Part shown: in pieces, positions 33,891 to 45,346 of the stretch | Layout: each line of letters begins with the position of its first letter | Position numbering within the stretch: position 1 is the first letter of the stretch | DNA from: Lactuca virosa | Taxonomy: Eukaryota; Streptophyta; Magnoliopsida; Asterales; Asteraceae | NCBI GenBank assembly: GCA_928212115.1 | Contig: CAKMRJ010005412.1 | Coordinates: forward strand, 256,471,262-256,535,261 | Length of the DNA stretch: 64,000 bases | Reading direction: 5' to 3' | Notes under the pieces: generated by a model | Told to the model about the DNA's origin: nothing | Databases searched by the model: none | The model's input: the letters and a program-made list of their open reading frames with translations, nothing else | Translations under genes and position numbers: made by a program

Positions 33891-36800
33891 TTTTGAAAAT
33901 TAATGTATTGATTTCTAGAATTGGAATGAATATGATATATTTTGAGATGGAATAAAAGGGCTTGTAAGATTGATGTCAATATCAAGAAAGCTAAGCATAT
34001 GAAGAAAAATACAAGTGATTGCCAAATTTAAGATGCTTCCCACCTCATATTCATATTAATCATAAACTTAATTGTCATCCCTTTTCGGGGGGTCAATGTC
34101 ACAAGTGGTATAACAATCTTCTATCCCACTATTTAAAATATGAATAAATGTGTATATTAAACTATTAGAAAAAAGTTATGCAAACAATTTAAACTATAAT
34201 AAAAATATGAACCATCGTTAAAGTATCATAAAATTTTTATCATATCGTTTAAAAAATCTTTAAAAAAAACATTAGGGATAATGACTTAAAAGGGTAATAT
34301 ATTTTTCGATTTGTATATATATTTGGTCATTGAGTTTTTTTTTCGTCCAATATCTACCCCTTTAATTTGTTAAACTGTACACATTCAGTTCTTATGACTG
34401 GATACTCCAGGTAACCGAGAAAAATGATTATAAAAGGTAATATATTTCTCACTTTGTACACATTTAGTAATTAACATATTTCTTTTTCACATTTAGTCAT
34501 TAATATTTTTGTGTTGCAAAATAAGTTTTTGTTGTTTTTTTACATATTCAGTACTTATGGTTGATTTCTTTAAGTTTTTATTATGTCATCCTACGTGAAA
34601 TAATCATTAATGAGGTGTTTGTGATTATTGATGCTTATGTCCATTGCGGCCTCAGATGCTTGATTTCTTAGGTAATTTTTTCATAGATCTCGGATTTTAA
34701 CGATTTATATATCCACACATTCTTATTTGAGTCTACTACAATTTTTTATTATAATTTCATCCCGTTAAAAGTAATATATTTTTACTTGGGATTTTATAAA
34801 AAAAACGTTCATACATACATTCATAAAGAACGCATGGATATAAAGATCGTTAGTAAAAATATATTAGTTTTTATAAAAAAAAAAACCGTTTATATCCATG
34901 CGTTTTTTGTGAATGTATGAATGTTTTTTTATAAAATCGTAAGTAAAACTATATTAATTTTTGAAGGGAGTAATTTTAACGAAAGTTGTAGTAGACTTAA
35001 ATACGAACGTATGGATATAAACATTGTTAAAATCCGAAAGCGTATGAAGAAGTTACGATATTCAGAACACAAGACCTAAGCAACCAAACAACTGAGGCCG
35101 CGATGAACATAAACATTAACAGCCTCAAACACCTCATTAATGATTGTCTCATTTAGAATGACGTGAGAAAAACCTAAAGAAATCAGTAATAAATACTGAA
35201 TGTGCAAAAAAAAAACTTATTTTGCAATAAAAAAAAATATTAAGGATTTAATATGTACAAAGTGATAAATATATTACCATTTTAAGTCATTTTACCTGGC
35301 TTATCTGGAATAGTCGGTTACAAAGACTGAATGTGTACAGTTTAATAAGTTGGAAGGAAGAGTAATGTGAACGAAAAAAATTAATGACCAATTATTTAAT
35401 AACCGAATATTTAAAAATAAAAAAATATATTACTTAAATCATTATTTCAAAACATTATCCTAAAAGTCATCTTTTGAAATTTTAGGATAGCGGGGATAGG
35501 GGATGTATAGGTTCTTGTAAATGTGATAGATGGAAACAGCTACATGCACAAGCAACAATAAAAGATTCAATATTTGACTTGACAAGTCAACAATCAAATC
35601 AAATCAAATAGTTAAAAAGAAAAAAAAAACATTTACTATTCACCGATATTTGTTACTTATTCATTTCGAACTAAAATAATTTACAAGTATATAATTTGTG
35701 TTGGTAAAAAAATGTTGATTAACAAAAAGATTATATTAATCACAATGCTGTCAAACATATGAAAATTGTTGCGAGGTAAATCATGAAAACTATTGTGGAG
35801 TTAATTTGAGATAATGTTAAAGACAGAAATGTTGTAGTTTCTTCATCTTATAATAATAATGAAATATTTTTATGATTTCTTAAAAATATAGTATTTTATT
35901 TTTAGTTATGTATTTTATTTATTTTCATTTTTCTTAAAAAACATTTCGTTATTTTCCTTTATTAAATTTTCTTTAACAAACATGTTTTCTTTATTATATT
36001 ATCACCAACAAGCGTTTTAAATATTTTGATAACAATTAACATTCTTAATAATCTTATATGTAAAATATGTGTTTGTTGACTTTGACATGTGAATATGTGA
36101 TTGCATTCGGATATAGAAAAGAAACCCATGCATATAGCCGGAAATTATCTTTTGATATAGTTTTTGTGACTCGTGAGATGTTTGATTTAGCCCATAAATC
36201 AGAGACAATTTATGTCAACAATTGAAAAAAAAAAAAAACAACTTATAGTTCTTGATTAAAAATAATTATTTCACTTAATTGATAAAATAAAATAGTTATT
36301 TAATTTACCAGTCGAACCATTTTTGTTATATTTATTTATGTTGATAGAAGGGTGAAGGTTGTAGGAGGTATCTTGTTTTGGTAAAAGAGAATAGTAGATT
36401 TGGTTTCTATTTTTTTACTAAATAAAGCAAAGCCTCCCAAGTAACCGGAAACCCATCTCTTTGCTTTTAAACTTTGTGTCAGAGGTTCCCTACTGTGTGT
36501 AAATGGTGTTTCTGTGTTTTCTTTTCTTTTATTTTCCTTTCTTTTTCTCTCCCACATGTCTCAGAGTAGAAGTAGTTGTACTTCACCTCTTCAAATCATT
36601 CTCCTTCCATGATCATTATTGAAATTGGAAAATGCATTAATTATTATCATTCTGTTATATAAAGTAATTTTTCTTAATATATTAATATTAGACATTTTTG
36701 TTGTTTTTTGTTTGCTCTTATTATTAGTTTTTAACATCTAAACGTATGTTTTTTCACAGTTCTACAGTAAGTCGGTATGTAGAAGTGGTGAGGGGATTGG

Positions 36801-37506
36801 CATGTGAAATATTGGGTGTGATGGCGAAGGGGATTCGGGTCCCACCTTCACTCTTTACGACTTTGCTTACAGATCACGACAGTGACTCACTCTTTAGACT
36901 CAATCACTATCCACTTGTCACTGACACGTCATCATCTTCCTCTTTCCACCATGGCAATACCCCTATTGGGTTCGGAGAGCACTCTGACCCTCAGATCCTG
37001 ACACTCCTCGCATCCAACGGTGTTCCTGGCTTGCAGATATCATTGGGAAACGGCGCTTGGGTGCCTGTCAACTCGGATCCAAAAGCTTTTTGTGTCATTG
37101 TTGGTGATCTTCTACAGGTTACTTTTTACTAAAGCAAAAAGTACAACTTAAAGGGTGCATGCATAGAATTGTTTATAAAAGAAAATCAATATTTCTTGCA
37201 TGAAATTTGGTTAAAATGGCTAAAATATTAATTAGTTACAGTTGTTGATGCATGTAGGTGATGACAAATGGAAGGTTTAAGAGTGTTCGGCATAGAGCGA
37301 TGGCTAACACATCATCAACAGAATGCAGGTTGTCGATGGTGTTTTTTGGTGGACCTCCACCACAAACCACAATCACTTGCCCACCACAATTACTCAAACT
37401 AAACAAACCTCCACTTTACAAACCATTCACTTGGGCCGAGTACAAGTCCCACACGTATGCCCATAGGCTTGGTGAAACTAGGCTTGATCACTTCAAGCTT
37501 CCCTAG
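32105..37506 (+). CDS. GA2ox: Gibberellin 2-oxidase, three exons
   Basis: Exons are 32105-32487, 36760-37117 and 37258-37506, joined at GT/AG introns (phase 2, then phase 0), giving 329 residues, the usual size for the family. The enzyme is a cytosolic 2-oxoglutarate/Fe(II) dioxygenase that 2-beta-hydroxylates bioactive gibberellins or their precursors and so inactivates them. The N-terminal DIOX_N domain (residues about 15-85) has the ACEEYGFFKVINHGV motif. The catalytic core has RLNHYP (174-179), iron ligands H202, D204 and H259 (GEHSDPQI, VRHRAMAN), and the 2-oxoglutarate-binding pair R271/S273. GELEYLLLQ and VMTNGRFKSVRHR are typical of the C19-gibberellin class; the subclass call is an inference. 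The start is the first ATG after the TATA box, in frame with DIOX_N. The 4.3-kb first intron is unusually long. No inactivating change was seen. It is the only apparently intact host gene here. Confidence 0.93.
33815..33884. repeat. (TC)n-(TA)n compound microsatellite
   Basis: About 8 TC repeats (33815-33831) are followed by a TA tract (about 33835-33884) within GA2ox intron 1. This kind of tract is likely length-polymorphic. Confidence 0.95.
34275..35448. mobile_element. Mutator-like foldback element in GA2ox intron 1
   Basis: Two inverted arms, roughly 34275-34860 and 34865-35448, match over almost their full length with many substitutions. The termini are GGGATAATGACTT and, on the other strand, GAAATAATGATTT. 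A perfect 9-bp duplication AAAACATTA flanks it at 34266-34274 and 35449-35457, as expected for Mutator-like elements. No transposase is present, so it is non-autonomous. Transcribed as part of the intron, it could form a hairpin of more than 500 paired bases. Confidence 0.85.
37118..37257 (+). other. GA2ox intron 2
   Basis: This 140-bp intron runs from CAG|GTTACTTT to GCATGTAG|GTGATG. It is phase 0, placed between the LLQ and VMTNGRF codons, the conserved intron site in this family. Confidence 0.9.
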
Positions 37507-38190
37507 CTAAAATCATCATCATCCTCGTAATATCTTATCTTCTAACTTATTATGTGATAATACCTCTTAATTCTCTAAGAATTGTTTGTATTTGTTAAGA
37601 AGCCCCTTGAGTGGGAAATTTTGGTTTCAAGTTCGGTTCGGTTTTTTGCTAAAAGTTTAAATTAATACTACTACTTATGTTATCTAAGAAATATTAGTTG
37701 GAAAAAAGAAATCTGAATTTTGCATTATATATTTGTACATGTTTGTGTAACTTTATCTTAACAAATCTCTTATTTTTGTCCATGATTTGATAAACATGAT
37801 GCCTAATGTAACATCCAAATATGGTCATATATTGGATTTTCACTAAATGACCATATTTGTCTCCGTCATATCACCCAATAACCTATGTTTTAGAAAAATA
37901 TCACAAAATGATCACTTAATTCATGAAAAAATGCTTGCGAGTTTGTGAAAGTGATGTCATCTTGCGAAAAAAATAATGTTCTGATAGAAGAGGTATCAAC
38001 ACAACTTTCAAATATGGATACTTGTGGGTTGCTACCGGCACATGATTCAACATCGTTTGCACCTGATTAACATCGTCTAGTAATGACAACTAAGTATTCA
38101 TTATAAGGCTCTATAAACGAATAAATTTTCTCTGTCATAATGGGTTTTAAATTCGTAAAGATAACAGTTCCCAAAAAAAATCTATAGTTA
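37507..38190. other. GA2ox 3' flank
   Basis: The 3' untranslated region and polyadenylation site must lie in the first few hundred bases, but no classical AATAAA signal is obvious. The rest is AT-rich, with a short self-complementary segment around 37823-37850 (GGTCATAT...ATGACCATAT). No gene was seen. Confidence 0.5.
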
Positions 38191-38194
38191 AGAA

Positions 38195-38875
38195 GGTCCG
38201 AGCGAGAGCAAGTTCTTGATCGGTGACCCCTAAGATGTTTTCATGCCAGGACGCCCAAAACAGACAAGATTATGGTATGGACTTTATCACAAACACAATT
38301 AAAAATCGTGATGTCAACATATTTCATAAGAACTCTGTGGTTAAAGAGGCTTAATCGAGACAATTTCGGTATGGTTGACCCTATAGGAAGTTTTCATGCC
38401 AGGATGCATAAAGCAAGTAATATTATGGTACATTGTTACAATATCCCTTACACATATTGATCATGATTGAATCACGTTTAGATAAATGAAGTATTACTAT
38501 ATACGACAATCGTACTAGGTTGAAATACTTCAAGACATTAAAACCAAGATTCAACTTATTTGAATATGTTTTCATCTAGATATAGGATCATATACATTAT
38601 TGGACTAACATCGACATTGAGGGTTGGGTTGTACAGTTGTAGTGGATTGAGGCTTAAGAGTTGCCTTAATAGGCGAATACATTAGGGAATTATGAGGTAT
38701 TTGTGTGTATGATATGGAATATTTAGTTTATGGTTGTCCACCAGAAATAGAGCGCACACCGGAGGGAGTAGGTATCTCTTTTCATGAGCATATGACTCTT
38801 ATTTATTGGGGACCTACGATCCCCCTAAGGTACAAAGACATATGTGTTTTGGGTTTTCAAAACCATAGTTGTTAA
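38195..38875 (+). other. Unidentified decayed, possibly coding segment
   Basis: Codon-like stretches continue across frameshifts. One of 62 codons (38272-38460) includes FGMVDPIGSFHARMHKASN. A later one (about 38697-38875) includes CPPEIERTPEGVGISFHEHM and LIYWGPTIPLRYKDIC. A unit containing 'gttttcatgccagga' occurs twice, about 150 bp apart (38238 and 38391). The family was not recognised. It may be an old gene fragment, a retrogene, or a copy of a non-retroviral RNA virus gene; none of these is established. Confidence 0.35.
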
Positions 38876-39219
38876 GATCTCGATCTTGATCTTAATTAAG
38901 AACTTATAACCGAAACACGATCTTATTCATATTATGATCTAGTTGAAGCAAGATCTATAATGGGATCTTGGGATCCCAACTAGGGTCTTAAGATCTTAAC
39001 CAGATTCGATTATACCTTTTTAGTCTTTATTATAAAGTAAGGCTTTAAAATACGTCCATTTAAGTTGAAATTAATCATTATAGGTAACAGAATTATAGTT
39101 TATACTTAAAAGTGAAATTAAATTCTACCATTAATGTCTAATCCACTTCAACCATTCATCTCAAATTAGGGACCACATCGTGATACTTATGTTACTCTTA
39201 TTGTGATCTTATGCCTATA
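38876..39219. other. Intergenic DNA
   Basis: It has repeated 'gatctt' motifs similar to those near 27020-27120, suggesting remnants of a dispersed element. No gene was seen. Confidence 0.4.
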
Positions 39220-40066
39220 TGTAACGTCCATTAGGGCTGTCAAATCGGGCATTCGTGTCGTGTTTTTGTCTGACACGACACGACACGACAAGTTTTTGTA
39301 TAACACGAACACGACACGACACGATGTCGTGTTTTTTTTCATTAACACAAAAACGAACAATTAAAACACGACAACACGACACGGCACGAAAAATATAATA
39401 TTACATAACTATTAGTGTATTTCGTTCATACTTAAAGATATATAACATGACAAAAACGACAAACACGAAAAACACGACAACCACATGCTTAATCGTGTCA
39501 ATTTCGTGTTGATTTATGAACACGACACGGCACGACATCGTGTTTTTTAATCTTGACACGAAAACGAAACGAACACGAATTCGAATTTTGATTTCATCCC
39601 GATTTCGTTTCATTTCGTGTATTTTTGTCATGTCGTGTCATAAATTGACACCCCTAACGTCCATAAAAAAATCATGCAAAATTTAAACTTTTTAAAACAT
39701 TTAAAACCATTAAGTTATTACAATTTGTTTTCAAAATAGTTTAAACATCAGAGTATCCCCATAATCAAATCATGAAAATATAAGGAGGTGCACGATCACG
39801 CCTTCGCCTTCCTGCGATCATCAGAAGTATCTGAAACAATAATCGATAAATGTAAGCTCGAAGGCTTAGTGAGTTACCCCCAAATACCAACGTCATACGA
39901 TCATAATCATAACATATAAACAAACACAGCATGCATAATGAGCCATCAGTCTGACTGGACCGCCCGCACCGGGCCGTCAGTCTATCTAGACCACTCTCCG
40001 AGCCTTCGGCACGTCTGGACCGCCTCTGAGGGCCTCCAGCCTATCCGGACCACTCGTCGGGCCTTC
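39220..40066 (-). repeat. LTR-E left part (Tekay-like LTR, end half)
   Basis: On the minus strand this is the terminal about 420 bp of a gypsy LTR. It ends ATGGACGTTACA at 39220 and contains the GCGAAGGCGTGATCGTGCA-like segment and the TTTCAGATACTTC acceptor-like site seen in gypsy-A. It is interrupted by a short hAT-like element (39232-39656). It breaks at 40066 inside a minisatellite (about 39938-40066), where gypsy-C begins. It appears to resume at 62223. Confidence 0.8.
39232..39656. mobile_element. hAT-like MITE with CACGAC-rich core
   Basis: This 425-bp element has terminal inverted repeats TAGGGCTGTCAA and TAGGGGTGTCAA (11 of 12) and a perfect 8-bp duplication ACGTCCAT at 39224-39231 and 39657-39664. 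The core is made of CACGACA repeats and their complement. It encodes no transposase. The 8-bp duplication fits the hAT superfamily. Confidence 0.88.
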
Positions 40067-42228
40067 TGTCACACCCCGGCCGTCGGCGGAAACACCGGGT
40101 GGTGTAACGTCATTCTTCGTATCACAGTTATATAACATACACTGAACAGTACTAAAGAAAATACATACCTTTATTGATGATTGAAAGTTACATTATTGTT
40201 TTCCTAGTATTTTTTATATAATATCCGACTATGGCATACTTCTTAAAGAACAGGAAGATAATAGTAAAACCTCTCCTGTTTGAATACATACCAGCTTTTC
40301 AAGTTCCTAAAAACACATGCATTTTAAAATACGTCAACATAAAGTTGCTGAGTTCACATGTTTTGACTCCATATGAAAATAATACTTTTTCTAAGTTCAA
40401 AAGTTTAGTTTTTGAAAGTATCATTTTGACGCTCCAACATTTAGTATATATATTAGGTATAATAGTCTACATATCAAATAAGTGTTATACCTAAACGTTC
40501 CTTGAACCTAGGGTATAAGTAGGGGGAAACTTATACTTAACATTAATACTTGTATACGACAAAGTATAATGTTTCTAACAATTTGCTACCATGAGCCTGT
40601 AACCGCTGCTATGACATAATACCTCTGATAAAACACACTCATGATTTCCATGAGAAACAACACACTCATGATTCCCATGAGAAACAACACTGCACGCTTC
40701 ATCGACGCCGGAACAATAACAAGTAAAAGGATAGTTCATCACTCGCTTATGGCTAACTGTAGCTAACAATCACAAGTGGGGTTGTCAACCCGTATACTAA
40801 TTATACATGACTTCCTCGCTCACACGGGATTAACGGTTATAGTTCAGAGGATTTTCGCTAAGATCCCCAATCTTAGTTGATGAATACAATTACTCATGTA
40901 GACTCCGACGGCTTCCTATAGTTCTAACAACAAAAGCATTTTCATGTCTAAAACCCTAAGTCATTAGACTATGCCTTTAAACATTACTCCTAAGTTCGTA
41001 TTACTGTAGGCAGTACAACAGTTATATCTTGAGGAAAAACCAGGTTTTATCTTCACATAAAACCAACAATAACAATAAATAACATACCAAGTTTTATCTT
41101 TACATAAAACCAATAATAGCAACATACTTTTTAACATATAGAACTTCCGAATATAACTTCGAAACTATATCGCACACAACATATATATAGAATCCTAAGT
41201 ATAACTCAAGATCTACATTAATACCAGAACATGCTAACAAGTTGATAATAGTTGTATATATTCAAAATATTATATTTAGAACAACTATATCCCGGTTAAT
41301 ATAACTATCTATGTTGATACTAATATACTATCATATAGACATAATAGTGACGTATATACAATATTTAGCATGCGTTTTCCCCCGAAATATTAGAAAGTGG
41401 GGCCGTGAAACTCACCCTAGTAGCGTGATTTTATGTAATCTAAGCAGAAACGGTCAGCGGTACGAGGTCGTCGGGCTCGAGATGCAAGAGGGCTTCAGCA
41501 AATGAGAGAAAGGGAAGAAGTTCAGGTGTAGGAATAGCTGAAGTCGGACCTGCTATTTATAGGAAGATTTTTGGCCTCTCACGTCGTGAATTTATAAAAT
41601 TCACGTCGTGAGCCAAGCCTGCTCACCTCGTAGACTTGTCATTTGCGTCCCTAGCTTCGGAAGGTGGCCATATGACTCCTTACGTCGTGAAATATCATTG
41701 TTCACGTCGTGAGCTTAGAGCTTATCCCTTCGTAGCCTCATCACGCACCTTCTAGGTCCGAAATGTGGCAATTTGACTCCTCACGTCGTGAGTTTCTATG
41801 CTCACGTCGTGAGTTCAGTCGGATTAGGTTTTCTGGCAGCTATATCTTTGGAAGGTCGTAACTTTCGCATACGAACTCCGTTTTTGACGTTCTTTATATC
41901 CACGCATAGGTATTTACGAGTAATACAACTCTCTTTTAGACTCCAATAGCTAATTCTAAATCTATTTTAAATTCCCCGTATTATAGAGATTTATAGTGTT
42001 CGGTTTATCATAACTTCTTCATGCGAAGTCAGATTCAGACGTTCTTTATATTTTTGGAATCGTATGGACGTATACTTTGAGTTGTATCATAAAGAAAGTT
42101 CATATTTGTATTAGAATTTATCATGAACTACATAGTAAGTTTATCACCTTACTAGTTTACAAAATCACATTACATGATTGGTATAATCACATGTGATTGT
42201 CTATTGACCTATTTTGACTGGTGTTACA
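40067..42228 (-). repeat. gypsy-C 3' LTR
   Basis: This 2162-bp LTR starts TGTAACACCAG on the minus strand at 42228 and ends GGTGTGACA at 40067. Six CACGTCGTG palindromes or one-base variants (41580-41828) precede a TATAAATA box (41554-41561, minus). A donor-like AGG|GTGAGTTTC lies at 41415, and an acceptor-like TTACAG at about 40597. The polypurine tract is at 42229-42243. Confidence 0.9.
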
Positions 42229-42259
42229 TTCTCCCCCCGTTAGAATAATTTTTTCCTGA

Positions 42260-45200
42260 AATTTATCTTATGGATGGGGTTTTTTCAAACAGTTGGGGGT
42301 ATTTTTCTTTCATCTGATCTTCACGTTCCCAAGTAAATTCAGGTCCTCGTAAAGAGTTCCATCGAACTTTCACTATGGGAATACGACTTTGCTTTAATCA
42401 TTTGACTTCTCGGTCCATGATCTCGACAGGTTCTTCTACAAAGTTGAGTTTCGTATTGACTTGTATCTCGTCGAGAGGTATAACATGAGTGTCATCGAAT
42501 AGACATCTTTTGAGATTTGATACGTGAAAAACATCGTGCACATTACTTAGTTCTTGAGGCAACTTGAGTTGGTATGCGAAAAAACTAATTCTTGCTAGAA
42601 TTTCAAAAGGTCCTATATACCTTAGGTTTAGTTTGCCTCGTTTCCCGAATCAGATTACGCCTTTACAAGGAGAGACCTTCAACATTAGTTTATCTCCAAC
42701 TTGGAATTCTAAAGGCTTACGTCTTACGTCAGCGTAACTCTTTTGACGATCACGTACATCCTTTAATCGATCCTTAATTTGCATTATATTTTTAGTTGTC
42801 TCGTGGATTATTTCTGGTCCAGTATGTAAAGTATCACCTGTACGTTCTCTGGCCATCTGCGTATCTCCAACTTCTGCCCAACATATTGGGGAACGACATT
42901 TTCGTCCATAAAGAGCCTCAAACGGTGCAGCCTTGATGCTGGTGTGATGACTATTGTTGTAGGAAAACTCAATTAACGGTAAATGAGTATCCCACGCATA
43001 TCCAAAGTCTATTACACAGGCTCAGAGCATATCTTCTAAAGTCTGAATGGTTCTCTCACTCTGACCATCAGTCTGTGGATGGTAAGCTGTACTCATATCT
43101 AGACGTGTTCCTAAGGATTTTTGTAGAGATTGCCAAAATCGTGAAGTGAATCTACTATCTCGGTCAGAAATAATTGAATTTGGAACTCCATGCAATCTGA
43201 CAATTTCCTTAAGATAAACTCTAGTCAGCTTCTCCATCTTTTCGTTCTCCTTAATTGGTAAGAAATGGGCGGACTTAGTCAATCTATCGACTATTACCCA
43301 GATAGTATCGAACCCACTAGGAATTTTAGGTAACTTAGTGATGAAGTCCATTGATATCTGCTCCCATTTCCATTCAGATATTTCCGGTTGTTGAAGTAAA
43401 CCTGAAGGCTTTTGATGTTCTGCCTTTACTCTAGAACAAGTCAAGCATTTGCTCATATAAGTAGCAATTTCTGCTTTCATGTTTGGCCACCAATAATGTA
43501 CTTTTAAATCTAAGTACATTTTGTCAGAGCCTGGATGCACGGAATATCTGGACTTGTGGGCTTCTTCTAAGACCAAGTCCCTGACTCCACCGAACTTAGG
43601 CATCCAAATTCGGTTCATAAAGTGTCGCGTTCCGTCATCTTTTTGTATAAGTTGCTTTTCCATTCCTCACAAAGCTTCGTTCTTGATGTTTTCTTCTTTT
43701 AGAGCCTCAAGTTGAGCTTCTCTAATTTGTGTGGTAAAGTTAGAATGGATAGTTATAGTTAATGCTCGTACCCGACGGGGTTTAATATATTATTTCCGGC
43801 TCAAGGCATTTGCTACCACGTTTGCCTTTCCGGGATGATAACGAATATCACATTCGTAATCATTCAACAATTCAACCCATCTTCGTTGTCTCATATTAAG
43901 ATCTTTTTGGTTGAAGATGTGTTGGAGACTCTTGTGGTCGGTAAAAATAGTACACTTAGTACCGTATAAGTAATGTCTCCATATTTTTAGTGCAAAAACT
44001 ACAACTCCCAATTCAAGATCATGGGTAGTATAATTATTCTCATGCACCTTAAGTTGTCGTGATGCGTAGGCGATAACTTTTCCTCTTTGCATCAACACAC
44101 ATCCCAATCCTTGATTTGATACGTCGCAGTATACGACGAAATCTTCTTTCCCATCTGGAAGGGATAGGATTGGTGCACTACACAACATTTGCTTCAGTTT
44201 CTGAAAAGCAGCTTCTTTTTTGTCTTCCCAGTTGAACTTCGTATCCTTTTGGGTTAGTATTGTAAGCGGCTTGGCTATTTTGGAGAAATTCTCTATGAAT
44301 CTGCAGTAATAGCCAGCAAGTCCTAGGAATTGACGCACTTCTGTTGGCGTCTTTGGTGCTTCCCAATTCCTAATTGCTTCAACTTTGGATGGGTCAACAT
44401 GAATTCCTTCGTTGCTAACTACATGACCTAAAAATTGTACTTCTCTAATCCAAAACTCACATTTGGAGAATTTGGCATACAACTTTTCTTTTCTCAGTAG
44501 CTCCAAGATTATTTGCAAGTGTTGACCATGTTCTTCCTTGGTTCATGAATATATCAATATATCATCGATAAATACGATCACGAATTTATCCAAGTATGGT
44601 TTGCAAACACGATTCATGAGATCCATAAACACTGCTGGGGCATTGGTCAATCCAAAAGACATAACTAAGAACTCATAATGACCATAACGAGTTCTAAACA
44701 TTGTTTTTGGAATATCATCCTCTTGTACTCTGAGTTGATGGTATCCTGATCTGAGATCTATCTTTGAGTAGTAGCTGGATCCTTTCATTTGATCGAATAG
44801 ATCATCAATTCTTGGAAGCGGGTAACGATTCTTGATCGTTAGCTTATTCAGCTCTCAATAATCAATACACATTCGAAAGGATCCGTCATTCTTCTTGACA
44901 AACAAGATTGGTGCTCCCCAAGGTGAGAAACTTGGTCGAATAAAGCCTTTGTCAAGAAGTTCTTGTAGTTGGCTAGACAATTCTTGCATTTCGGATGGAG
45001 CAAACCGATAAGGAGATTTCGCTACTGGTGCTGCTCCTGGAATTAAGTCGATTCGAAACTCGACTTGTCGGACGAGAGGTATTCCAGGTAGATCTTCAGG
45101 AAACACGTCAGGGAAATCACATACTTGAGGTATGTCCTTGATTTCTTTTGTCTTTCTCTTCTTATCTACAATGTGGGCTAAGAATGCGCTACATTTCTTA

Positions 45201-45346
45201 TGTAGATATTTCTGGGTCTTGGTACAACAGATGACTTTGAGGTTCTTTCCAGATTTATCACCATAGATAATCAGGGCTTCGCTGTTTTGTAAGGGTAGTC
45301 GTATAGCTTTCTCATAACATAAATTTTCGGCGTGGTGTGAAGATAA
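42260..45346 (-). pseudogene. gypsy-C pol, broken
   Basis: Reverse transcriptase runs from about 45106 (FPEDLPGIPLVRQVEFRIDL) through FGLTNAPAVFMDLMNRV to FIDDILIYS (44543). Stops after MCIDY (44855) and DDILIYS interrupt it. RNase H (43790-44518) has VVYCDVSNQGLG, ASRQLKVHENNYTTHDLELG and DHKSLQHIF. Integrase (43022-43663) has the HPGSDKMYLDLKVHYWWPNM region, MDFITKLPK, ISDRDSRFTSRFW and YHPQTDGQSERTIQTLEDML. A further stop-separated piece (42650-42856) holds LKVSPCKGVI. The chromodomain expected near 42260-42480 is not clearly readable. Confidence 0.88.

Larger units (their letters stand above)
32488..36759 (+). other. GA2ox intron 1
   Basis: The intron is 4272 bp, from AG|GTATTAA to TTTCACAG|T. 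It is AT-rich throughout, with a (TC)n(TA)n microsatellite and a 1174-bp Mutator-like foldback element. No other coding sequence was recognised in it. Confidence 0.88.

Noticed and set aside
41311..41505. 64-codon plus-strand frame in the gypsy-C LTR
   Set aside because: It is antisense to the LTR, with no conservation signal available and no domain.
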